This document shows positions 54,474-64,000 of a stretch of 64,000 bases of DNA, piece by piece; within the stretch, counting starts at the first letter, position 1; each line of letters starts with the position of its first letter. The position numbers were made by a program, and so were the translations under genes. The notes beneath the pieces are model-generated. The model worked only from the letters and a program-made list of their open reading frames with translations, ran no database searches and had not been told where the DNA came from. Source of the DNA: Chinchilla lanigera. Its lineage: Eukaryota; Chordata; Mammalia; Rodentia; Chinchillidae. Location: positions 3,817,883 through 3,881,882 of the forward strand of contig NW_004955502.1 in the NCBI RefSeq assembly GCF_000276665.1, read 5' to 3'.

Positions 54474-57330
54474 GTCCTGAGACAAAACAGTTTCCAACCA
54501 AGGCTGTTGTACCCTGCCAAACTATCCCTCAAATTCAACAGAGAAATAAAATATTTCCATGACAAAGAACAATTGAAGAACTTCATGAGTGCCAAACCAG
54601 CATTGCAAAGAGTACTAAAAGATACTCTAGACAGAGAAAAATCTGACCTCAATTGCAAGAACAACAGTAGAAATGAAATGTCAAGAAGAGCAAGCAAGTA
54701 AACAGGTAGAAAAAGTAGGACACCAACACAAGTAAATAACATGACGATGATAAATCAGTACATATCAGTTATAACTATAAATGTAAATGGCCTCAGTTCT
54801 CCAGTCAAAAGAAACAGACTGGCAGAGTGGATTAAAAAACTAAATCCAGTGATATGCTGTACACAGGAAACACATTTCACTCAAAAGGAAATTCACAGAC
54901 TGAAAGTCAAAGGATGGAAAACAATCCTCCATGCAACAGGAACCCAGAACAAAGCAGGTGTACCTATTCTGTTTGCAGACAATGTAAACTTCAAACTGAC
55001 AACAATCAAAAGAGATAAAGAAGGTCACTAGTCAGGGGAAAACTGCAAGAGGATGAGATAACAAGACAAAGATATCTACTGTCACCACTCCTGTTCAATA
55101 TAGTTCTGGAAGCATTAGCCAGAGCAATTAGACAAGAGAGAGAAATAAAAGGAATAAAGATAGGAAAGGAAGAAGTAAAACTATCACTATTTGCAGATGA
55201 CATGATACTTTCCATGGAGCACCTCAAAAACTACACAAGGAGACTCCTTAAATTAATCAACAAATTCAGCAGTGTAGCTGGATACAAAGTCAACACCCAA
55301 AAACAATAGCATTCCTATATGCAAACAACAAACAGACTGAGAGAGACATTAAGGAAACCATACCTTTCACAATAGCATCCAAGAAATTGAAATATCTAGG
55401 AATCAATCTAATAAAAGAAGTGAAAGATCTATTCAATGAAAACTACAGTACTCTGAAAAAAGAGATTGAAGAATTTCAATAAATAGAAAAATATTCCTTG
55501 CTCATGGAGAGGAAGAACCAACATTGTGAAAATGGCCATACTCCCAAAACTGCTGTACAGATTCAATGCAATTCCCATTCAACTACCATTAGCATACCTC
55601 ACAGATCTTGAGAAAGTATGCCTTGAATTCATCTGGAACCAGAAGAGACCCAGAATAGCAAAGGCAATCCTGGGCAACAAGGAGAAGTCAGGTGGAATCA
55701 CAATCCCTGACCAGAAATTATACTATAAAGCTACTGTCATAAAATCCACCTGGTACTGGCTAAAAAACAGGCCTGAGGATCAATGGAACAGACTGGAAGA
55801 AACAGCCACAACCAAAAACACACTCAACCACCTAATCTTTGATAAAGGGGCCAATCAAACTCACTGGAAGAATGATAGCCTCTTTAATAAATGATGCTGG
55901 AAAAATTGGTTCGCTACCTGCCAAAGACTGAAAATAGACCCGTCTATCACCATGCACCAAACTCAAGTCAAAATGGTTCACAGATCTCAATATTAAACCA
56001 GAAACACTAAATCTATTGGAAGAGAAAGTAGGTAAAAACCTCGAAGACATAGGGGTAGGCAGACAGCTCATGAACAAAAACCAAACTGCAGGGGAAACAC
56101 TTCAAAGAATCAACAACTGGGATCTCATCCTACTGAAAATTTCTGCACATCTAAAGAAATCACCAGAAGAGTAAAAAGAAAACCTACAAACTGGGAAAAA
56201 ATTTTAGTTCACTGTCCCTCGGACAAAGGTCTTCTATCTAGAACACATAAAGAATTAAAAAACATCAGCCCCCCCAAATTCAAAGACTCAAACCAAAAAT
56301 GGGCATCTGAGATGAATACACACTTCTCAGATAAAGAAATACCAATGGCAAATAAATACATAAGAAAATGTTCAACATGATTAGTTATTTGAGAAATGCA
56401 AATTAAAACAACGCTGAGATTCCATCTCACCCCAGTAAGAATGGCTAACATTAAGAAATCAACCAATAACAAATGCTGGCGAGGCCATGGAGAAAGAGGA
56501 ACCCTTCTCCACTGCTGGTGGGAATGCAGACTGGTGAAACCACTGTGGAAATCAGTTTGGAGATTCCTCAGCAAACTAGGTCTACAAGTCCCATTCAACC
56601 CAGCTATTCCCCTGCTGGGTATTTTCCCAGAAGATCTGAAAAGGCCATATCATAGCGATATATGCACTTCCATGTTCATAGCAGCGCAATTTGTAATTGC
56701 TAAACTGTGGAAGCAACCCAAATGTCCATCCACTGAGGATTGGATAAAAAAATGTGGTACTTTTATAGAATGGAATATTACTCAGCTATAAAGAAAGATA
56801 AACTCGAGGCTTTTACAGGTAAACAGTCACAACTAGAGACCATACTCATAAGTGAAATAAATCAGACCTGCATGTGCAAGCACCGCATTGTCTCACTAGT
56901 GTAAAACCTAAAAGAGTGACTATAGACATTGTGAAATGAGAGGAAAATGCTCAAAGGTAAAGGGCAACTGGCATGAGGGAAAAGAAAAGGAATAGAAGGA
57001 GAAATTTTGTATGTATGTATATACAGGACAGTTAACATAGTTGAACTACTCTCTTCTATTTCTTTGCTGAAACAGTTAATGATTCCTTGATTGATCAATC
57101 TTGCATGTCTCTATTTGTTTTCCTGAAAAACCACTTTGAAGATATCAATATGTAATAGAACAAGCATTGCTAATTTCCTACCGCTTTGTTTGCAAATCTG
57201 TATTATTTGTATTGTTCTTTTGCTAAGTTGTAAATGGTTGTCTGTTTGTTAGTGTTTTCCTTCTTTTATTTTTAAGATAAATAAAAAAGAATATATATAT
57301 GTATATACATATACATATATTAAAAAAAAA
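54474..57330 (+). mobile_element. L1 retrotransposon copy, 5'-truncated and internally deleted
   Basis: The copy starts within the ORF1 tail (54507-54701: YPAKLSLKFNREIKYFHDKE ... KPALQRVLKDTL). It enters ORF2 at 54741 with the endonuclease N-terminus (ITINVNGLSSPVKRNRLAEW, CTQETHFT), then jumps at about 55030-55060 to the reverse transcriptase ([22 protein letters not shown]). It runs through [16 protein letters not shown] (55526-55894), the cysteine-containing C-terminus (about 56396-56791: RCW-type [18 protein letters not shown]) and the 3' UTR to an A tail. Several frameshifts and stops make it inactive. AGAACTTCAGATGCCCA at 54457-54473 and 57331-57347 is a perfect 17-bp target-site duplication. 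Confidence 0.95.
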
Positions 57331-57974
57331 AGAACTTCAGATGCCCACTACTCCCTTGATTGAAGCAGTGACCACCATGTAATCCCAATTGCTCATTTTG
57401 TCCCTCTTTTAAGACAGGCAGCTCCGTCACTACAGGAGCCTCTTGTGCTCTCCCTTGTTTCACACAGAGATTGACACAGGTAGGTGTCTGGTGAACATGT
57501 CTTAAGGGAATGAATTGTGTGTATGCACATCCATTTGCCTCCCACTGATGCATGAACAATATCTTGTGGTTCTTTTTCAAAGCATTTACAGTTTCCTGAG
57601 GACAGACCACTTTTTAAAAAGCTACCTTTTACCTCTCACTAGAGAAAGTTTAGATTCCAAAAGATATTGGCTTATTTCTTACACTTAGTTTCACAAAATC
57701 CCAATCAAATCTCTTTGGTGGTTCAGCTTCCTTAAGTGTAGCCGAACAACAAACAGAAATTGACTCTCATTATTCAAAATTGAGTCTCATTTTTCACAGT
57801 AGTTATGTTTTAGAAAGTTTTCAGAAATACTGAACTAGCAAATATTGAATGATTGGTTCTGGGGGAAATAGGTTCCTATGTGCTCGATGTTTAATACATT
57901 TTTCTGTTTAAAAATATATTCTTTAGTGTAAATTCTTGATTAATTAGTATAAATTCCATGTCAAGAACTCTACA

Positions 57975-58130
57975 GCCAGGGCTGGGCAAGGTAGCACATG
58001 CCTGCAATCCCAGCACTTGGGAGGTTGAGGCAAGAGGATCGTTGTGAGTTCAAGGCCAGCCGTGGCTACATAGTGAATTCAGGGCCAACCTGAACTACAT
58101 AGTGAGACCCCATCTGAAAAAAAGAAAATT
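57975..58130 (+). mobile_element. B1-type SINE (long form)
   Basis: GGGCTGGGCAAGGTAGCACA TGCC, AATCCCAGCACTTGGGAGGT, then two related blocks GAGTTCAAGGCCAGCCGTGG and GAATTCAGGGCCAACCTGAA, GTGAGACCCCATCTG and an A-rich tail. Confidence 0.88.
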
Positions 58131-58994
58131 AAGAATCCTACAACCAATGTCTGGAGGAACCTTAGATAAGAGATATATTTTCATATCACAGCTTTCTTAA
58201 GAACACTGGACCTTGGCACTAGGCCTCTGGCCATTTTAAACACCAAAACTCTAATGAAAAAACACCAAGTGTGGAAAATGGAGCACCAAATACACAACAA
58301 AAGACACTTAGCTATGATATGAGAGCTGAAATAGCAGAGCAAAACCTTGTTCAGTCTTTGCTTGGGAACAAGGCAGCTCTCAATTTTGCCCCTCTGCACA
58401 TGACTAAGAATTATTGGGGTATTATAAAGAAAATTTAGCATATGGGAAAGTTTAGTTACAGAATCTGGAGACAGTAAGATCGTCTGCATTTCAAAGCCAA
58501 GAGAATAACTGGGTGGAGGTATGACAAGATTACTGCTCACTGATCACTCACAGGGACACCCACTTCCTTGACTCCTTACACATTAGAGGAAGTTCTGAAA
58601 GTAATTTGTGAGTTGATACACATAAGAGTCCTTGAAAATATTAAATTAAAAGTGTTAAAGTATTCATGTCTCTTAAGTTGGTTAGACAAAGATTGCTGCA
58701 CAAACATGTTATTTTAACAGAAGAAGTATTAGAAAGAACAAATATTCAGAAATTTTTGAGTAAAATATAGTATATTCATAACACAAAACATTATACAGGA
58801 TTTAATATTATATTTTTAAGGGATTTGAATGATGATAAATATCCCCAATCAATATTCAAAGTTATACATTCAATATGCTTGCAATTACAGAAAAAATACA
58901 TGTGATGAAAAATAGCAAAATATTTGAAATTGTCCTTTCAGGTTGGTAGAATTATGAATGACTTATTTTTTCTTTACACCTTTTTCTAAATCAG

Positions 58995-59220
58995 TGTTTC
59001 TCAAACTTTTCACACTTTTGTCCCACTGAGACATAGCCTTTCTCTTATCACATCCCCCTTATAAAATTTTAACATCACAGGTATATGTGTACTATATATG
59101 TGTTTATGTATTGTGGTCGTTAGGACCACAATTAACCACTTTCAGACCTAAAAAATTTCTTCACACCTCCTTTCCTAAGAACCATTTTTCACCCTCTTGG
59201 GAACAATAGTGTTCTTGCTG
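58995..59220. mobile_element. Possible hAT-like remnant
   Basis: It begins CAGTGTTTCTCAAACTTTTC and ends near AAGAACCATTTTTCACCC. The CAGTG(G)TTCTCAA start is common to mammalian hAT elements, but the body is not recognised and no clear matching inverted end is seen. Confidence 0.35.
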
Positions 59221-61116
59221 AAAATGCATGTTCTAAATGATCTTTATAGAACTGGCTTTCCTTAGATAATCAGATAAAATATTTTTTAAAAGAAAGCTCT
59301 AGGATAGGCGGTTTCAGATCAAAGGGATATACTCTAGCAGAATATGTGGTTCTCTGGTATCTAAAGTTTTGGAGCAATAACCTTTCTATTATGCCTAAAC
59401 TTGCTCATGTAAGTAGACATCTGTTTCAGCTAATGTGAGTCTGGCTGTAGATATATAACACGCAGCTAATTTACTTTTCAAGGAAGGACAAAGTTCAATT
59501 TAGTAACAACTAACACTAACATTGCACCCCAGTGCACCTCTTTTTGCTAGTGTTATTTATTTCTCTTTGTATTCTATGTATAAAGAAAGGAAAGCTGAGA
59601 GAAATTCAATTGCTTGCCCACATTCACATTATAGAAAAGAAAGAGTTATATGATTCCAGCCTTACACGTTGCTGCAGGGTTGGTGCTGTCCCTGTGACAA
59701 TATGAGGTGAGCACAGGGCAAGGGAGGCCGGGACTGAAGCTCTCTGGTGCTGCTTCCAGTGCTCACACTCAGCCACAAGTGATGCCGCCCCATCTGGTCC
59801 CATCTCGCCACGCTACGTAATCTGACTGGCTGGCCGTGATCTTGGCAACCTTTCTGGAGCGTTGTCATTCTTTTAGTAACTTCCCTAAGAACAGCACACA
59901 TGAGTCTTCAGGCCAGAGCATGTGAGGCAGTGAACCCCATCCCGTAAACTTCCCTCCCCACTCTGGGGACCGCTGGCCAAGCCACTGCTGCCAGAGACAG
60001 CCCCCAAGGGGGGTGACTTCTTGCAGTGCACTTTGAAGTGGATAAAATATGCACTTGTGGACATCTGTCCGTTATTTCCCGCACTCACAGCTTTGTTCTT
60101 CTTTATTGCCAGAGAATTCTATGGATGATGTCACTTTTCTCTGAAGAGAACAGGCCATCCCAGCTTTTCACTGACAAAATTAATTATCTGTAGCTTGATT
60201 CTGGGCCAGAAAATTCTCAAGGCAGAGCCCCTGAAAGAATTAACTCTACTGTGCTTGCTATTCTTAAAATTTTAAAGAGACAGGGTACCATATCTTTTTT
60301 TTCCTCAGACCCTGATAATGGTATTTTTGTTCAGTGATATCAAGTAACAGAAAGTGAACCAAAGCACTATTCTACGATTGCACAAGGAAGACCTCGGTTC
60401 AATGGGCACCAGACTCCAAAGGTCACTACAGATCAAGTACACAAAGCAGAGCTTTTAGGGCTTAGTCTTAAAGGCTAAAGGAATGCATCACAATTACTGA
60501 ATAGACTCTTTGGGGAATCTTGTGAAACTACAGCCTGAAGAATGAGATTGAAACCAAAGCTAACCTTCTGAAATTGTCCACAAGGTGGAAGCTTAGTTTA
60601 TCAACAACAGAAGCCTAAGACTACATGCTTAAGCCTTAAAAGTGATAAGAAATTACCAGAGAACTGACTATATATTTTGAGAGTTTTCATACAAGTTTTT
60701 ATATAGATCTAAAAAACCGAGTAGCCAATATAGCATAAGACTCTTCTCCACTGGATTTCAAGATTATGTAAATGAGCTGTTAGTTGTGTCTTTCCAACTG
60801 GGGCTCTGTTGGGGTGACCACATAGTTGAGGGCGTGGAGCAGTAGAGGGGCTAGTCAGGTATTTGCCTATAATTCTGCACTGCTTTTTATAGGTGAGGGT
60901 TAAGTAATACCTAGGAAGTCTCTCCACTTTATCAACTTGGGTGGGAAATGTATTTGAACATGCATTTAAATATTGCCCTGCAAAGAAATTGCTACCTACC
61001 ATTCTGTAACTGAGGGATCTGAGACAGGTGCAGAGAAGTTCAACAATATGCCCAGTCATGTAACTGGTGAGAGATGTCTAGGCAATCTGTCTCCACAGCA
61101 GGCCACCTTAGCATTT

Positions 61117-61330
61117 GTTATGGTTTGAATCTAGCTGTTCCCCCAAAGCCTCATGCAGTCGTAGATGGGGCTTTTCTGAGATGGCTAGATCTAAGGTTTG
61201 TGCTCCTGGGATCAACGATGTGATGCTGGGATTGATTCACAGTGTGATGAATTAAAGGTGTGAGTGGTAAGATATAAGGGACAGAAAGAGTTTTTTAACC
61301 AACCTAAATAGCTGCAAGACTTAACAGACC
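61117..61330 (+). mobile_element. MaLR-type LTR 5' part
   Basis: TTGTTATGGTTTGAATCTAG CTGTTCCCCCAAAGCCTCAT GC is the typical MaLR LTR start, and later text (CTGGGATTGATTCACAG) is diverged. The 3' half is missing or unrecognisable. Confidence 0.6.
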
Positions 61331-61525
61331 ATTTGAATCATAGACTCCTAAGAATGTAAAATAAGAAAGAAATTAAATCTCTTCAAGTTCAAAGGAAACG
61401 GGTTCACACAAGTCAATGATTTCCCTAAGTTATACAAAACATTGGTTTTTTACTATATTGTGTATTAAAATCTGTCTTCAGATTCTCACACCAGAGATCT
61501 CTCTATTCTTCTAAATCACTACTAA

Positions 61526-61661
61526 GCCAGGCATGGGGGCACACACCTGTGAGACTGGCACTCGGAGACTGAGGCAGGAGGATCACTGCGAGTTTAAGGA
61601 CAACCTGGACTACATAGCGAGATCCTGCCTCACAAAGCCAAAAAAAAAAAAAAAAAAAAAA
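61526..61661 (+). mobile_element. B1-type SINE with perfect target-site duplication
   Basis: GCCAGGCATGGGGGCACACA CCTG, GAGACTGAGGCAGGAGGATC, CTGGACTACATAGCGAGATC CTGCCTC and a long A tail. AAATCACTACTAA lies at 61513-61525 and 61662-61674 (13/13). Confidence 0.92.
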
Positions 61662-62764
61662 AAATCACTACTAAATACATTTCAACAATCTCAAGTAGGA
61701 ATTATTTACATGCTAATTAATTTTAAAACTGTGAACAGGTGTTTTGCTAAATCAATATTTTAATACTCATTTTGGGCACACTGTAAAGAATATTGGTATG
61801 TGTGCTAATGGCAATTTATGACCATGAAACCAAGTGAAGTTCCTAGAAAGAAATAGATATTTTATGAAAACTTGTGTTCAAATACATTATCGTTCCATTA
61901 GCAATAGGAATTTGTTAATGAGCTCAAAGTATTTTATTCAAGACTTTTCCTTAATTTTTAGATGAGCACATATACGAAGTATTATTTGTAGCCTTATTTC
62001 TTTTCATATGCAGTACCTACAGCCAACCAAGAACTAAATGGTAAGTTTGATAGTCTTCCTGATGGGAGACATTGGGAATATTTGATTTTACTATGAGTTT
62101 AATTAACAACTACTTCCAATAATTAGTCATCATTCAAGGTGGGGGCACGCTGTTTAAGCACATTAAGTACTACCATCTCATTACTTATAGCACCTTCTGA
62201 TTTTTTTCATTATCATCTAAGTTTAAGCTTCACCTGGCAGCATGACTTTGATTATGATGTTGAAAAATTTCTGCCACACTAGCTTGTACATATATCCACT
62301 GCATCTGCTTTCTTCAAAATAAAGGAACAAAACCCACAGTCCACAATTTATGTTAAAGTTCTTTAGGGAAGAACTTTCTTGACCATGATAGAGATGACAA
62401 AATAGCCCAAGATTCCCCTAGTTCATTTCATTTCTGCAGTTACTAGGCTACTAGGCCAGACATTATTGCTTCAGGCAATTGATCTGCTCCGACCTCCGCT
62501 GAGTTTTTGTGGGCAGGAACCTTATCCGCACTAACAACATCATCTTTGTCACTCACCAGTGAACGGTCAGATGGCAGCGTGGTGAGGATGACTGAATGGA
62601 AGAGGCAGGTGGGGGAGTTCAGCCAGCCAGCACTGCCACATTTCTCTGCACTGACCTCATCCTTTCACATCCAACAGTGGCCAGTCTTGTTAAGCAATAA
62701 TATGGGGGAAAATACAAAAGCACACAACTAGCACCTGACCCCTACCTACAGATATTATTTAGTT

Positions 62765-62825
62765 GGTCTGAGATGTGATCTGGGGATTTAGAGCCAAGTT
62801 TGAGAAACGTTGCTCTAAGACAACC
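62765..62825 (+). mobile_element. MER5-type 3' end
   Basis: TTTAGAGCCAAGTTTGAGAA ACGTTGCTCT resembles the terminal ...GTTTGAGAACCACTG of MER5 hAT elements. Confidence 0.5.
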
Positions 62826-62929
62826 CTGGCTCTCACAAGAACACAGCTTGCCCAAAAGCTCAGAAGTGAATAGTTTCCCTCCTCTCTTGCACCAGTTGGC
62901 TTGGAGGCATTATAGGTTCCTCCTAATGA

Positions 62930-64000
62930 TTCTGACCTTCACAGTGCTTCAGCCCTCCCTTCTATAGTGATACCCTAGCACTTGTCATTATTATAAAAGT
63001 TACAACCATCTATAATTTCAACTTTTTACCACCATCTCCTGTATTTCCAACCCACTCTCTGTATAACCTTACATCCAGCAATGCTTTGATGACAGTCCAT
63101 TGATTTTACCATTCTTTCTCTGGTCTTCACCCTCCCTTTTGCAATACACTCATTTTCCTTTTTCAATTTCAATTGCATACACGATCATTTTCATGTCCCT
63201 CCCCTCTTTTGATAAAACTACAGCTTTGACTAAATCTAGCTCTTCATCCTGAATGCTTGTCCCTGTAGCTAGAGAAAAACATATCATGGTAGCTGATATC
63301 ACCTTGAACTCGTGATCACTAGGCTTGACTGTTAATGCCACCATAAAAAAATCATACTACAGTCATCTATTCTACTTTCATATATTGCCATTTTATAACT
63401 TCTGCTCCCTTCTCAAATTTTTCACCTATCTTTCCTTGGCTATCTTGCTCAGTCAGGATGAATTTCCAGTCTCCCACCACCTGCATATACCTATAGCATC
63501 TTAGTCCATAAATGTAGCCTTCTTCTGTTACTAGAAGTGAACCATCTGTGCCTCCAGTTAATGTTAGCTCCTTGCCTTATCCACTAGATCCCATCCTCTG
63601 TGGATTACATAAGACATTGCTCCAGGCCTTCACCCATCCTCACTGTGTCCCGCCACACCAGGTCAATCTTCTCAACATGTAAATGTCATAACAAGACCCT
63701 CTCTTGACTTTACTTCCCCCTAGCCCCACTTCATTTCTCTTCTTCCCTCTACAACAAAATTCATCAAAACAGTAGTTTTATTATCTGTAGTACTACCTTC
63801 TCCCTGATGAGTGGGACTGACACAAGTCCCCTCCAGTCAAGCTTCTCCTGCTACCACTCCACCCTGGCCTTCTTATCAAGGCAAACCAGGATCTCCCTGT
63901 TGCTAAATCTAATGGTCAGTTTCCACTCTGCATCTCCCTTGATCCATCAGCAGCATCTAATACTTTTCATCTTTCTCTCCACCTTGAAAACTTCATACTG
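62930..64000 (+). mobile_element. Ancient L2 LINE, ORF2 region (off right edge)
   Basis: The right end reads CTGTTGCTAAATCTAATGGT CAGTTTCCACTCTGC, then CCATCAGCAGCATCTAATAC. This is a decayed copy of the L2 ORF2 stretch encoding ...AKSNGHFS...DLSAAFDT (second residue block with the first catalytic Asp region of reverse transcriptase). Upstream, CCACTAGATCCCATCCTCTG and similar text fit the preceding L2 ORF2 segment. There is no open frame. Confidence 0.65.

Larger units (their letters stand above)
42655..64000 (-). other. FILIP1 upstream intron (partial, more than 21 kb)
   Basis: The window ends inside this intron. Besides the listed repeats, the stretches 42700-44270, 44905-46290, 46750-47470, 47600-48180, 48760-49405, 49700-50140, 50240-50920, 51170-51880, 52400-52780, 53510-54470, 57350-57970, 58135-58990, 59225-61110 and 61680-62760 show no gene or repeat I can name. 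ORFs there are short and lack support. Confidence 0.8.

Noticed and set aside
42655..64000. Search for the FILIP1 first coding exon (start codon, ...EGELQ end)
   Set aside because: No matching frame found on the minus strand; the exon is taken to lie outside the window.
1..64000. CRISPR arrays, bacterial operons, phage or insertion sequences
   Set aside because: None seen; the spliced gene, SINEs and LINEs show mammalian nuclear DNA.

Overview
The window is nuclear DNA from a mammal, almost certainly a non-muroid rodent. It has long AT-rich introns with GT...AG exon borders, B1-type 7SL-derived SINEs, and young ID-like tRNA-derived SINEs that end in a GGTACCGG box. It also has L1 fragments and well-preserved ancient repeats (L2, MIR, MaLR, Tigger, MER5). 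The ID-like type and the slow decay of old repeats suggest a beaver/kangaroo-rat type lineage (Castorimorpha). That is an inference from memory, not a search result.

One protein-coding gene is recognisable: FILIP1 (filamin-A-interacting protein 1), on the minus strand and incomplete at its 5' end. The last four coding exons are present, in transcript order 42654-42481, 35881-35703, 12592-9857 and 6196-5990 (stop at 5992-5990). All visible splice sites are canonical and the phases agree at every junction. The first coding exon, with the start codon, must lie beyond the right edge. The largest exon contains a 100-N assembly gap whose true length must be 2 modulo 3. The gap sits in an extreme GC/CpG-rich patch of about 1.1 kb (9.79-10.88 kb). 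Within this patch the protein departs from the FILIP1 sequence I remember in a G/C-favouring way (to Ala, Gly, Arg, Pro), while the rest of the exon is AT-rich and nearly invariant. This looks like a GC-biased gene conversion hotspot inside a conserved exon and is the most interesting signal in the window.

Layout: 1-1.83 kb, ERVL-MaLR internal sequence and LTR; 2.2-5 kb, microsatellite, rearranged MaLR pieces and a double palindrome; 5.4-6.2 kb, FILIP1 last exon and probable 3' UTR; 6.6-9.7 kb, L2 and a SINE cluster; 9.8-12.6 kb, FILIP1 large exon; 12.6-35.7 kb, a 23-kb intron with SINEs, a mariner fossil with an odd inverted repeat, LTRs, a Tigger element, a short L1 and a possible muscle-type regulatory site; 35.7-35.9 kb, exon; 35.9-42.5 kb, intron; 42.5-42.65 kb, exon; 42.7-64 kb, upstream intron with a U2 snRNA retro-fragment, a GC-rich segment, a 2.9-kb L1 with a perfect target-site duplication, and an L2 reverse-transcriptase region running off the right end.

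No prokaryotic features, CRISPR arrays or intact mobile elements are present. Family names for old repeats come from remembered consensus sequences and need a RepeatMasker run to fix subfamily and exact borders.
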